Assembly: GCA_018698975.1 (NCBI GenBank)
Contig: JABIPQ010000042.1
Location: 1 to 35,103 of the forward strand
From: Gammaproteobacteria bacterium
GTDB taxonomy: Bacteria > Pseudomonadota > Gammaproteobacteria > Pseudomonadales > Pseudohongiellaceae
Length of the DNA stretch: 35,103 nucleotides
Reading direction: 5' to 3'
The notes under the pieces were generated by a model, which ran no database searches, had not been told where the DNA came from, and was given only the letters and a program-made list of their open reading frames with translations. Positions within the stretch are counted from its first letter, which is position 1; each line of letters begins with the position of its first letter. Below, piece by piece: positions 1 to 7,925 of the stretch. Made by a program: the position numbers and the translations under genes.

Positions 1-340
1 CCCCCATCGCCTGCAAGGTATGCATATTTAAAACAAACAAACGAATGACTTCCAGCAAATCCGGTGATTCCCATTGGCCCAGCATATAGGCCTCACCGGC
101 TCCGGTAGAACCGTCTTTTAACACGGCAAGATAGGCAGCAGGGTCCTTAACCTGGATACTTGCAGTGACAGTCGTGTCTGACTTATTGCCAAAATGTATC
201 ACTTGCCCCTGCTCTTCCAACACCAGAGAGCCAATGGTCAGCTTGCCAAGAATGGTATGTACAGCCTTGCGTGACAATTCAGTCATGATAAACAATGGCT
301 TGGATACTGCTTTGTCTTGATCTACTGCGGTAATTCTCAC
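1..340 (-). CDS. Cyclopropane-fatty-acyl-phospholipid synthase-like methyltransferase, N-terminal part (cut by window edge)
   Basis: The minus-strand frame from GTG at 340 stays open to base 1, about 113 codons, and the rest lies outside the window. The GTG has a good ribosome binding site (AAGGAG, six bases upstream); an in-frame ATG at 286 is the alternative start. The segment ending GSTGAGEAYMLGQW followed by VIRLFVLN is typical of the N-terminal region of CFA-synthase/SAM methyltransferase proteins, which transfer a methylene or methyl group onto unsaturated phospholipid acyl chains at the membrane. The SAM-binding domain is not visible. It starts 47 bases after the DUF1365 gene and appears to be the last visible gene of a five-gene operon. 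In Rhodobacter sphaeroides, CFA-like proteins of the sigmaE-ChrR regulon act on vaccenoyl chains; whether this one is a true cyclopropane synthase or a UfaM-like methylase cannot be decided here. Confidence 0.82.
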   Translation of the reverse strand, partial: MRITAVDQDKAVSKPLFIMTELSRKAVHTILGKLTIGSLVLEEQGQVIHFGNKSDTTVTASIQVKDPAAYLAVLKDGSTGAGEAYMLGQWESPDLLEVIRLFVLNMHTLQAMG

Positions 341-387
341 TTCCTGCTCCTTCTCTGGTTCTTTGGTTCTGCCGTTCTTAGGTCAAA

Positions 388-1215
388 TTATTTTTTTACG
401 TTGTTAAGTGTCGATTGACCAGCAATTAACTTGCTGTCTGCCTCAAGTGCACGTCGTTTCGGATGGGGCAGAAAAGGAATTTTTTTCCACCAGATTTTCA
501 AGGCCTGCCAGTAAATTCCCAAGGCCACCTGCAACGTCATAAAAGGATATTTTAGTAAAATTAAATTAAGTCGCAAGGGGGTCAATTGACGTTGTCTCAT
601 ATACATTGCTGCATTAAATACGCGTGTGCCGCCCTGGTGATTTTCCATATAAACATTGAGCCTGTCTCCCGGCACGTTACTGCGCCAGTGATACTCCATA
701 TCCATAGGCATAAATGGCGATACATGGTGATTTTTTTCAAATCTTGCCTGGGTTCGGGCGTTGTTTTCTGCCGCCGGAATCACATAACTGTGGTGTTCAC
801 CCCAAGGCGTATTAGTGACGTCAGCAACAATATATTTAAGATTATTTTGCTTGTCAAAACAGTAATAGCAGGTGATTGGATTAATAATAAATCCAAAATA
901 GCGCAGGTTGGCAAGCATCCTGACCGGCCCATCCAGTTGTTCACCATTTTCTTCCCTGATGCGAAGATGTACAGCTTCTTTTAAAGACCGGGATGCACTA
1001 CCAAGAAAATCTTTACGGCGAAAACAGGCCAGATTAAAGTGCTTAACTGACCAAAATATGTTCCGGGAAAAAACGCTGTCCAGTTCGTCAAGATCCAGAT
1101 ACATCATAAAAACACGATAATTAAAACGATGTTTTTTCGGCGCAAAACGGCAGTGACTGACGATGCCCTCATAGATTGCGCTGTTGAGATTCATCTCTTT
1201 CATGTCGTTATTCAT
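388..1215 (-). CDS. DUF1365 family protein
   Basis: This 275-residue protein matches DUF1365 in length and in its central signature: [19 protein letters not shown] near residues 103-121, then [18 protein letters not shown] residues ([14 protein letters not shown]) and a [21 protein letters not shown] stretch. The family has no settled biochemical role, but it recurs beside an FAD-dependent oxidoreductase and a CFA-synthase-like methyltransferase, as here. Its start lies 9 bases after the stop of the FAD gene, so translation is probably coupled; ATG codons at residues 5 and 8 are alternative starts. A C-terminal hydrophobic segment (about 220-240) may bind the membrane. By context it probably takes part in modifying phospholipid fatty acyl chains; that is inference. 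Confidence 0.9.
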   Translation of the reverse strand: MNNDMKEMNLNSAIYEGIVSHCRFAPKKHRFNYRVFMMYLDLDELDSVFSRNIFWSVKHFNLACFRRKDFLGSASRSLKEAVHLRIREENGEQLDGPVRMLANLRYFGFIINPITCYYCFDKQNNLKYIVADVTNTPWGEHHSYVIPAAENNARTQARFEKNHHVSPFMPMDMEYHWRSNVPGDRLNVYMENHQGGTRVFNAAMYMRQRQLTPLRLNLILLKYPFMTLQVALGIYWQALKIWWKKIPFLPHPKRRALEADSKLIAGQSTLNNVKK

Positions 1216-1224
1216 GATTCTGGC

Positions 1225-2559
1225 TTAACCGGCCTCTGCCAGAAGATCAATTTGTGTTTGTCCGTTTTTATTACTATCCTGCTTTTCGATTTCCCGGGTC
1301 ACTCTAAGCGCACTCCAGACTCCATCTTCATGAAAGCCATTACGCCAGTAGGCACCACAAAACCAGGTATTATTGATGCCGTTAATCTCATGCCAGCGCT
1401 GTTGGGCCTTCATCCCTTCTTCTGTGAATACCGGATGATCATATTGGTATTGACCAAGAATTAATGACTCATCAATGTCCTGTGTCTGATTTAAGGTGAC
1501 ACAAAAGGTATCTTCGGATTCAATTCCCTGCAGAATATTCATGTCATAGGTCAGGGTTGGTCGTTCTGCCTGTTTAGAGTTTTTGTTGGTGTTTGTTTGT
1601 GAGTTAAGCGACACGTTCCAGCTGGACCAACAGCGTCTGTTTCTTGGCAGCAGGCGTTCATCCGTATGCAACACCACGTCATTTTTTATATAGGGTATCG
1701 AGCCAAGAAAGGCTTTTTCCTTGGCAGTTGGCTGCGCCAGCATGGCAAGCGCCTGATCACTGTGACAGGCAAAAATTACCTGGTCATAATCTTCAGTGAA
1801 ACGTGCACTTTCTATCCGTACAAGCCCTGAGCCATTGTTGGAGGTAAGACGGCTTACACATCTGACCGGGTTATCAAGTTCGATATTGTTTTTGAAGTTT
1901 TCGGTCAGCGGCGCAATATAAGCTCTTGAGCCCCCTTTGATAACGCGCCATTGCGGTCGATTCTTGATATTGAGCAGGCCGTGATTGCGGAAAAATCGCA
2001 CAAAGAACTGTAAGGGAAATTGCAGCATCATTTCAGTATTTGAGGACCAGATAGCCGCCCCCATGGGGACAAGATAGAGATCCCTGAACACTGCCGAATA
2101 GCGATAATGGTCAAGATATTCACCCAGTGACATCGCGGCACACAATGGATTTTCTTCCAGGTGTTTTTCTGCCTGGCCATTAAAGCGCAGAATATCCTTG
2201 GTCATGGTTAAAAAACGCGGAGAAACAATATTACGGCGCTGTGCAAACAGCGTATTCAGGCTTGAGCCTGCATACTCTGTCCCGCCAAGCCGATCACTGA
2301 CACTAAAACTCATGTTTGTCGGCTGGCTTTGCACCGCCAGCTTATCCATCAACTTGATAAATTCCGGGTAGGTCCAGTCGTTAAAAACAATGAAACCGGT
2401 GTCTATAGCATACTGCCTGCCCCTGTGTTCCACATCCACTGTTGCAGTGTGTCCACCCAGGCTTTTACCTGCTTCGAAAAGTGTAATGTCATGGGCAGGC
2501 GCCAGGGTGTGGGCCGCTGTCATGCCGGAAATGCCGCTGCCAATAATGGCAATTTTCAT
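1225..2559 (-). CDS. FAD-dependent amine-oxidase-like oxidoreductase
   Basis: The 444-residue protein opens with a dinucleotide-binding motif (IGSGISGMTAA, residues 6-16) followed by an acidic ribose-binding residue in LFEAG, and has the GGHTATV segment seen in NAD(P)/FAD amine-oxidase-like proteins. A C-terminal WFCGAYWRNGFHEDGVWSAL segment (about 400-420) is typical of the flavin-closing region of this group. Such proteins are usually encoded with DUF1365 and CFA-like genes, and this group is a candidate for redox chemistry on acyl chains (desaturation or oxidation). Its ATG overlaps the stop of the upstream SDR gene by four bases (ATGA), a sign of translational coupling. The exact substrate is not visible. 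Confidence 0.88.
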   Translation of the reverse strand: MKIAIIGSGISGMTAAHTLAPAHDITLFEAGKSLGGHTATVDVEHRGRQYAIDTGFIVFNDWTYPEFIKLMDKLAVQSQPTNMSFSVSDRLGGTEYAGSSLNTLFAQRRNIVSPRFLTMTKDILRFNGQAEKHLEENPLCAAMSLGEYLDHYRYSAVFRDLYLVPMGAAIWSSNTEMMLQFPLQFFVRFFRNHGLLNIKNRPQWRVIKGGSRAYIAPLTENFKNNIELDNPVRCVSRLTSNNGSGLVRIESARFTEDYDQVIFACHSDQALAMLAQPTAKEKAFLGSIPYIKNDVVLHTDERLLPRNRRCWSSWNVSLNSQTNTNKNSKQAERPTLTYDMNILQGIESEDTFCVTLNQTQDIDESLILGQYQYDHPVFTEEGMKAQQRWHEINGINNTWFCGAYWRNGFHEDGVWSALRVTREIEKQDSNKNGQTQIDLLAEAG

Positions 2560-3371
2560 GATGATGCATCCGCTGGTCTGCTAAGGCGAGCAGCTATGTT
2601 CGAATACCACATGCGCGGAAAAAGTTGCATGGTGTGCAAAATAAGATTCAAACTCGATGGAAAGGCAATGGTTAAAGGTCTCTTGCCAGCTTTCTTCAAA
2701 ATGATGTCGGCGGCTTCATCCACCTCCATTAAAAAGGGCATGGAAAAATCATTCTTATCTGTCATCGGTGTTTTTACAAAACCTGGATAAACCACCGTGA
2801 CATCGATAGCTTTATTCAGGTCACAACGTAGCGAATGCAGAAAATAACTCATGGCGGCTTTCGATGAGCCGTAAGCTTCTGCCCTTGGAAATCCCACATA
2901 GCTGCTCATGCTACCAATACCGATGATTTGTGGGCGATCCATGGATGGATTGCTGGCGGTTTTCTGTAATAAAGGCAAAGCAGCGATGCATGAATTGACC
3001 ACACCAAAATAATTGCTCTCGCTAACACGTCTTATTTTTTCAATATCCAGCTTGGGCAGATCAATATATTCACAGGTGCCGGCGCTAAGAATAATGCTAT
3101 CGAGAGATTCAATACCGGCGTCATGCAATACAATTGCCATAGCCTTATCATCTGTCACATCACAGGCCAAGGCAATAAGCTTTCCACTTAAACCTGGACT
3201 ATTTTCTATGACTATCTGATCCAGGGTGTCCTGGTTTCTGCCGCTAATGTAAACACAGTGTCCCTGGCAGGCCAGTTTTTTTGCCATAGCCAGACCAATG
3301 CCTGAGCTGGCACCGGTAATCCAGACAGTTTTCTTTTCTGAAACTGAATTAGAGGGTGAATTTGAGGTCAT
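2556..3371 (-). CDS. SDR family NAD(P)-dependent oxidoreductase
   Basis: This is a classical short-chain dehydrogenase/reductase of 271 residues. The cofactor motif TGASSGIG is at 19-26, the structural Asn of the SxNYFG segment near 120, Ser around 156, and the catalytic YGSSK pair Tyr167/Lys171. A post-catalytic VVYPGFVKTPMT segment is also typical. The C-terminal 40 residues are hydrophobic (FPSSLNLILHTMQLFP), suggesting membrane contact. It starts one base after the stop of the NTF2-like gene and overlaps the FAD gene by four bases, so it is an internal member of the divergent operon. Likely reduces or oxidises a lipid or aldehyde intermediate; the substrate is unknown. Confidence 0.9.
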   Translation of the reverse strand: MTSNSPSNSVSEKKTVWITGASSGIGLAMAKKLACQGHCVYISGRNQDTLDQIVIENSPGLSGKLIALACDVTDDKAMAIVLHDAGIESLDSIILSAGTCEYIDLPKLDIEKIRRVSESNYFGVVNSCIAALPLLQKTASNPSMDRPQIIGIGSMSSYVGFPRAEAYGSSKAAMSYFLHSLRCDLNKAIDVTVVYPGFVKTPMTDKNDFSMPFLMEVDEAADIILKKAGKRPLTIAFPSSLNLILHTMQLFPRMWYSNIAARLSRPADASS

Positions 3372-3372
3372 A

Positions 3373-3828
3373 TCAATGAGCCTGTGCCGCCATACGCCCT
3401 TTCAGCGAACGTGTAATACCACCTAAAAGCGGGAGATGGTCATAAATAAGCGCCCCCAGGTCATAACTATCTTCATGATAATAAACGCGATTGGTAAACT
3501 TGAAATGGGACATGCCTCTGACTGTAATCATTTTTCCGCCATTGATGCTTTTATGAGCAAAATCCATTTCCCACGTGACATAGGCGGTATTTTCACCACT
3601 GAGCACATCCAGATATCTGATGCCGTAATGGGTCAGATTAACTGCCATTTTTTTAAGATAATGCTTTAGAGAGAGAATGCCATCCACCTTATGAATCGGA
3701 TCTACAAACTCGATATCCTGGGTATAGACCGCGTCCAGATTAGACAGATTTTCAACAGAGAAATCTTCATAGAAACTCATTAGACTATTTAGTAGTCTCT
3801 GGCTTTTCAGATCAGTAGTCGTTGTCAT
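3373..3828 (-). CDS. NTF2-like (SnoaL-fold) protein
   Basis: At 151 residues the protein has the size and layout of a nuclear-transport-factor-2/SnoaL-like fold: an N-terminal helix (LMSFYEDFSVENLSNLDAVY), then DIEFVDPIHKVDG, and later strands with AYVTWEMDF and MTVRGMSHF-like segments (MITVRGMSHFKF). No signal peptide is evident. It is the first gene of the divergent operon, its ATG lying about 40 bases from a candidate promoter at 3870-3899. Relatives of this type are found beside rpoE-chrR loci of several proteobacteria. Whether it is an enzyme, a ligand-binding protein or a partner of the SDR cannot be told. Confidence 0.82.
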   Translation of the reverse strand: MTTTTDLKSQRLLNSLMSFYEDFSVENLSNLDAVYTQDIEFVDPIHKVDGILSLKHYLKKMAVNLTHYGIRYLDVLSGENTAYVTWEMDFAHKSINGGKMITVRGMSHFKFTNRVYYHEDSYDLGALIYDHLPLLGGITRSLKGRMAAQAH

Positions 3829-3869
3829 AATTTTCTATACACATTAAGGTGTTATGCACACAGGTGTGG

Positions 3870-3899
3870 ATTATACGCACAAACAAATAAATCAGATCA
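3870..3899 (-). promoter_or_regulatory. Candidate promoter of the NTF2-SDR-FAD-DUF1365-CFA operon
   Basis: Read on the minus strand, TGATCT (3899-3894) is followed by 18 bases and then TATAAT (3875-3870). The -35 differs by one base from the TGATCC of the sigma gene's own promoter at the same spacing, while the -10 equals the housekeeping sigma70 hexamer. Transcription would start about 35 bases before the NTF2-like gene. It may be a hybrid promoter read by both sigma factors. Confidence 0.5.
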
Positions 3900-3936
3900 G
3901 CTATGGAAAAATGCATTAAAAAAGTCATCCTGACTA

Positions 3937-3966
3937 TGATCCAGCCGGGCAAATGCCCCGTAAGTG
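3937..3966 (+). promoter_or_regulatory. Candidate ECF11 sigmaE promoter of rpoE-chrR (autoregulation)
   Basis: TGATCC (3937-3942), an 18-base spacer and TAAGTG (3961-3966) match the TGATCC/TAAG-type promoter known for the RpoE-ChrR group. The transcript would start near 3973 and carry a leader of roughly 115 bases to the preferred rpoE start. Such autoregulation is standard for this sigma group. The back-to-back arrangement with the site at 3870-3899 leaves only 37 bases between the two -35 elements. Confidence 0.7.
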
Positions 3967-4087
3967 GATTATCGAGCATACAAGTTGTGCGTAGAATAAT
4001 GTTTCATAGCAATATGGGTGGTACAGAACCTTGTCAGCAGTCATTGAGATTAATGCGAGTAAACAAAGGATCAGGGGTAAGCGCGCG

Positions 4088-4678
4088 GTGAATGAAGCTG
4101 CCGCCAAATGGTCCAGTTTACTTGAGAAAGTTGCCTTGCATAGCGACCGCAATGCCTTTCAGCAGCTGTTTGTTCATTTTTCACCACTAATAAAAGCATT
4201 TGCCAACAAACAGGCCGGCGCCAGTCGAGGTGAAAATTTTTCTGAAGAGATCGTTCAGGAAACAATGATCAAGGTATGGCAGAAAGCGGCTTCATTTAAT
4301 ATTGAAAAAGCCAATGCCAGTACCTGGATTTTTACCATTGCCAGAAATACGAGAATAGACTTACTGCGTAAAAATGCCAGACACTTTCAAAACAAGGCGA
4401 CCAGCGATCAGTATGAGGATGCCTTTGATGTAGACGATATCTGGGTAGAAAATGAGAATGAAGATGTTTTCAACCAGTTAGCAAAGCAGCGCAATAGTGA
4501 AATGTTGCATGAATCCATGAAAGCGCTACCGGAAGAACAATCGTTAATTTTAAGAAAAGTTTATCTGGAAGATAAATCTCATTCGGAGATTGCAGAAGAA
4601 TTGGAATTACCACTGGGAACGGTGAAATCACGAGTAAGGTTGGCATTAAACAAATTAAGCCTTTCCGTAGACAGATAA
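4088..4678 (+). CDS. rpoE: ECF RNA polymerase sigma factor, RpoE/ChrR group (ECF11)
   Basis: The sigma-2 region (AFQQLFVHFSPLIKAFANKQ, then EEIVQETMIKVWQ and STWIFTIARNTRIDLLRK) and the sigma-4 helix-turn-helix (LPEEQSLILRKVYLEDKSHSEIAEELELPLGTVKSRVRLAL) are complete, so this is a functional-looking ECF sigma factor of about 196 residues. Assignment to the ChrR-controlled group rests on the adjacent chrR and the TGATCC promoter. I chose GTG at 4088 because it has an AGGGG site ten bases upstream and gives an N-terminus (VNEAAAKWSSLLEKV) like that of Rhodobacter RpoE; the same frame extends to a TTG at 4031 with no good binding site. In R. sphaeroides this sigma directs the response to singlet oxygen. 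An 87-base gap separates it from chrR. Confidence 0.92.
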   Translation: MNEAAAKWSSLLEKVALHSDRNAFQQLFVHFSPLIKAFANKQAGASRGENFSEEIVQETMIKVWQKAASFNIEKANASTWIFTIARNTRIDLLRKNARHFQNKATSDQYEDAFDVDDIWVENENEDVFNQLAKQRNSEMLHESMKALPEEQSLILRKVYLEDKSHSEIAEELELPLGTVKSRVRLALNKLSLSVDR

Positions 4679-4765
4679 GTAGAAAGATCGAATTACTCTG
4701 AAAACCAGACTATATTTTAAACAACTTGAAACCATATTTTATTAACAGAACAGTGCTAAATTATC

Positions 4766-5464
4766 ATGACTAAATATCATCCCGACACACGATTTTTAAC
4801 CGACTATTCAGCAGGCAGCTTGCCCGAGTCGCAGGCCCTGTGCGTAGCAGCACATCTGCACTATTGCCCGGCATGCCGCACCAAGGTCAGTGAACTCACC
4901 CAGGTAGGTTCCGAGATTTTCCTTAGCCAGGAGCGCGAAGAAGTCAGTGAAGACTGTTTCGATAGAATTATGGCCAAACTCTCTGATTTACCTGCTACTG
5001 ATACTCAGTCTGAGTCATCAACCAGCGCGTCTCTTGCAGCAACTGGACAGGTAATAGAGCCTGAGCCTGCCAAAGACAAATACGTAAATGATTTACCGCG
5101 CGCAATACAGAAACTCACTGGCGGCAGTATAGAAAAAATGCGTTGGCGTAAAATCGGCAAGTCTTTCCGCTATTCAGATATAAATATGGGTGATGACAAA
5201 CGTGAAACCTCCCTGCTACACATCAAGGCAGGCGGGAATGTACCCAAACATCAACATGGCGGTGATGAAATCACTGTTATTCTCAAGGGCAGTTTTTCCG
5301 ATCAGGAAGATCATTATCACGTGGGTGATTATATTGTGCGCACTAGTGGTGAAATGCATACACCGGTAGCATCACAGGATGAAGACTGCCTTTGTCTGGC
5401 AACGCTTGATGCACCAATTGTGATGAACAACTGGTTCTACAGATTGCTGGCGCCCTTGTTTTAA
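4766..5464 (+). CDS. chrR: ChrR-type zinc anti-sigma factor with cupin domain
   Basis: The 232-residue protein has both domains of ChrR. The N-terminal anti-sigma domain carries zinc ligands at the expected places: His5, His30, Cys34 and Cys37 (HLHYCPAC). The C-terminal cupin-like domain (about 125-220) has the metal ligands His162, His164, Glu168 (KHQHGGDEITVILKG) and His198 (EMHTP). In R. sphaeroides the first domain binds and silences sigmaE, while the cupin domain is needed for its release on exposure to singlet oxygen or organic hydroperoxides. The linker of residues 77-108 is rich in Ser, Thr and Glu. Conservation of all eight ligands suggests the sensor is intact. Confidence 0.95.
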   Translation: MTKYHPDTRFLTDYSAGSLPESQALCVAAHLHYCPACRTKVSELTQVGSEIFLSQEREEVSEDCFDRIMAKLSDLPATDTQSESSTSASLAATGQVIEPEPAKDKYVNDLPRAIQKLTGGSIEKMRWRKIGKSFRYSDINMGDDKRETSLLHIKAGGNVPKHQHGGDEITVILKGSFSDQEDHYHVGDYIVRTSGEMHTPVASQDEDCLCLATLDAPIVMNNWFYRLLAPLF

Positions 5465-5533
5465 ATTCTATTCCGTAAGCTTCAATAATTACATTTCAAG
5501 ATCTGTCTTTCTCGACAGGAAACTCAACGCTGT

Positions 5534-6925
5534 TTAAACGCGAAAAGCGTTTAATGCCCTCTCTCGGCCAAACTTTAGATCAATTAGAGGTAAAGGATAT
5601 TCGTCCGGTTTAAACAAGCCCGGCTCATGAATGGATTTTTTATCCAGGTCATTTAGTTCAGGTACAAAGCGCCGAATAAAGTCCCCATCTCCGTCAAAAC
5701 GTTTTGACTGTGTGACAGGGTTAAACACACGAAAATATGGTACTGAATCCGTTCCGGTTGACGCACTCCACTGCCAGCCACCATTGTTAGCAGAAAAATC
5801 TCCATCTACCAGATGCTGCATAAAAAACTTTTCTCCCCAGCGCCAATCTATCAATAAATGTTTGCTGAGAAACATCGCAGTAACCATGCGCAATCGATTA
5901 TGCATCCACCCGGTTTCAAGTAACTGGCGCATGGCAGCATCAATTATTGGTATACCGGTTTTCCCCTCGCACCAGCGGGTAAATTCTTTTTCATCATGAC
6001 GCCAGGGCACATGCTGCTGATTTGTCTTGAACGGCTTGTTCTGACTGATATGAGGAAAATGGAAAATGATATGTCGGTAAAATTCTCGCCATAACAGTTC
6101 GTTTTTCCATGTTTCTACCCCTTCACCCTGATGCCAGGTAGAGGCTTTACGCCAACAATCCCTGATAGAAAGAACTCCGGCATTCAACCAGGGAGACAGG
6201 GTACTGGTGCCATCCAGGGCAGGAAAGTCACGCTGCTTCTTATAATCTGTCACAACATTTTTACAAAATTTAGCGAGCAAATCCTGTGCATATTTTTCTC
6301 CAGCTGGCCACAGTATTTCCCAACTTGAATTGGCCTCAGGCCAGTCGATCTGGTCAAGACGGCATTGTTTATCCAATGTCGCCAATGGCTTTGCCAGAGG
6401 CGCAGAGACGCAGACACTCTCCACTGTTTCAGAAACATACAGCATACTTCTGCACTTGCGTGAATAGGGTGTAAAGACCTTGAAGGGGAGACCACTATTG
6501 TTGAGGATTGAGCCCGGCTGCAACAAACACTGATCATGACTTACCTTGACGTTCACATCGTGGGCTTTGCAAAACAGGCTTATGTCATCATCACGACGCG
6601 CTTCATGCAGTGGATATTCGGCATTGAAGTAAACAGAGGAAACCTCCCATTTGCGGACAATTTCCTCAAACAATCCGGGTATCGCTGCATAATCTGCCAC
6701 CTGGCATAGCACCAGAGGAACGCTAATTTCTTTCAGGCTTTTTTCCAGTGTCAAAAGATTCCTGCGCCAGAAATCCAGTTTGATAGGCGCATCATCATGG
6801 CGCTGCCATTGCTCTGGGGTGGCTATATATAGCGCAACAACTGGCCCCTCTGCCAAAGCGGCATTGAGCGCCAAATTATCGTGTGTGCGAAGGTCGCTGC
6901 GGAACCAGCAAAGATTAATACTCAT
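5534..6925 (-). CDS. phrB: Deoxyribodipyrimidine (CPD class I) photolyase
   Basis: This 463-residue protein aligns along its length with the E. coli PhrB type. The N-terminal antenna domain begins NLCWFRSDLRTHDNLAL. The C-terminal FAD domain contains NELLWREFYRHI, EGKTGIPIIDAAMRQLLETG, WMHNRLRMVTAMFLSKHLLIDWR and DGDFSANNGGWQWSASTGTD, the last two forming the flavin and lesion pocket. It uses blue light to split cyclobutane pyrimidine dimers. It lies 40 bases after the DUF523-DUF1722 gene, so it is the third gene of a three-gene operon converging on chrR. Photolyase (phrA) is a known member of the R. sphaeroides sigmaE regulon; I saw no TGATCC-type site directly before this operon. Confidence 0.95.
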   Translation of the reverse strand: MSINLCWFRSDLRTHDNLALNAALAEGPVVALYIATPEQWQRHDDAPIKLDFWRRNLLTLEKSLKEISVPLVLCQVADYAAIPGLFEEIVRKWEVSSVYFNAEYPLHEARRDDDISLFCKAHDVNVKVSHDQCLLQPGSILNNSGLPFKVFTPYSRKCRSMLYVSETVESVCVSAPLAKPLATLDKQCRLDQIDWPEANSSWEILWPAGEKYAQDLLAKFCKNVVTDYKKQRDFPALDGTSTLSPWLNAGVLSIRDCWRKASTWHQGEGVETWKNELLWREFYRHIIFHFPHISQNKPFKTNQQHVPWRHDEKEFTRWCEGKTGIPIIDAAMRQLLETGWMHNRLRMVTAMFLSKHLLIDWRWGEKFFMQHLVDGDFSANNGGWQWSASTGTDSVPYFRVFNPVTQSKRFDGDGDFIRRFVPELNDLDKKSIHEPGLFKPDEYPLPLIDLKFGRERALNAFRV

Positions 6926-6965
6926 AGTTAAGCCATCATAAATTTATAGTTAATTGAAAGGAAAG

Positions 6966-7925
6966 CTAGATAGTGTTTCTCAGACTCAGATTATCAGGAT
7001 AGGGCTGCAGGTAGGATTGTTTGGCGATGTATTCGTTGGGGTAAGTATGGAAATGGTTTTTTAATAAGATAATTGGAACAATCAGCGGAATTATGCCATT
7101 GCGATACTGCTCAATCGCCTCGACCAGTTTTTCCTTTTCCTTGCTACTCAAATGATTCTTCAGGTATCCCTGAATATGGCTCAGGACATTGGTATTACTC
7201 TTACGGCTGGCTTTTTTAGTCAGTGATTCCATCAAAGCCTGGAAATATCTATCACCGAGTTCAGCAAGATCCTGATTACCAAGATCAGCAAGCATTCTAC
7301 CCAGCGAAGTATGAGACTGCGGATCGTGAGCCATGAGGGTATATTTATAGGAAGCATGAAAGTCGATGAGTTTTTTGGCAGTCAGCCCGGCTTTTTTTAG
7401 TGAAATAAAAGTTTGGTAGGCAAACACACGGGTAATAAAATTCTCACGCAGTACCGGATCCATAAGTCGACCGGCTTCTTCAACAGGCAACAGAGGGTAG
7501 GTATCTGTCACTACCTTGGCATACACTCCTCTGCCCATTTCTTGCTGGGGAAAACCACTCTCGTTATAGACTTTGACCCTGAACAATCCACAACTTGGCG
7601 AACCTTTGATGAATATATAGCCACTGAGGTCACCCAGCTCTTTTACCTTTTCCCTGGCAAACTCCTTCATCGGCTGGGTCACATTGTGTTCAGGGTTTGC
7701 AACACCAACAATATCCGGATCAGAGGGATCACCCACAAGACGAATTGGTTTGCGAGGTACGCCAAGTCCGATACTGACTTCCGGGCAAACCGAAACAAAG
7801 TCAAAATATTCTGAAAGATCACGCGTACACAGGGCAGAGTGTTTATGCCCACCGTTATAGCGGACTTCATCTCCCAGCAGGCAACTGCTGATGCCTACCT
7901 GTATTTTATGCTGTGCATTACTCAC
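6966..7925 (-). CDS. DUF523-DUF1722 two-domain protein
   Basis: Two domains are joined in 319 residues. Residues 1-150 are DUF523, with three conserved cysteines, Cys15 (SSCLLG), Cys47 (VCPE) and Cys112 (GSPSCG). In the thiouracil desulfidase TudS of this family, such cysteines hold a [4Fe-4S] cluster. Residues about 190-310 are DUF1722 (YbgA-like), with the SHTSLGRMLAD segment and a C-terminal YIAKQSYLQPYP tail. E. coli ybgA likewise sits beside the photolyase gene. The start is GTG, overlapping the upstream stop in TAGTG. A role in removing sulfur from damaged or modified bases is possible but unproven. Confidence 0.88.
   Translation of the reverse strand: MSNAQHKIQVGISSCLLGDEVRYNGGHKHSALCTRDLSEYFDFVSVCPEVSIGLGVPRKPIRLVGDPSDPDIVGVANPEHNVTQPMKEFAREKVKELGDLSGYIFIKGSPSCGLFRVKVYNESGFPQQEMGRGVYAKVVTDTYPLLPVEEAGRLMDPVLRENFITRVFAYQTFISLKKAGLTAKKLIDFHASYKYTLMAHDPQSHTSLGRMLADLGNQDLAELGDRYFQALMESLTKKASRKSNTNVLSHIQGYLKNHLSSKEKEKLVEAIEQYRNGIIPLIVPIILLKNHFHTYPNEYIAKQSYLQPYPDNLSLRNTI

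Noticed and set aside
586-984. 132-codon plus-strand ORF opposite DUF1365
   Set aside because: Shadow of a clear minus-strand gene; composition typical of an antisense frame.
3903-4091. 62-codon plus-strand ORF over the rpoE promoter
   Set aside because: It would contain the TGATCC/TAAGTG promoter and overlap the rpoE start; no family resemblance.
5536-5552. Hairpin AAACGCGAAAAGCGTTT at the photolyase 3' end
   Set aside because: It lies inside the last codons of the photolyase gene and lacks a T run, so it was not called a terminator.
7413-7814. 133-codon plus-strand ORF opposite DUF523-DUF1722
   Set aside because: Antisense to conserved cysteine motifs; no start signal or domain.
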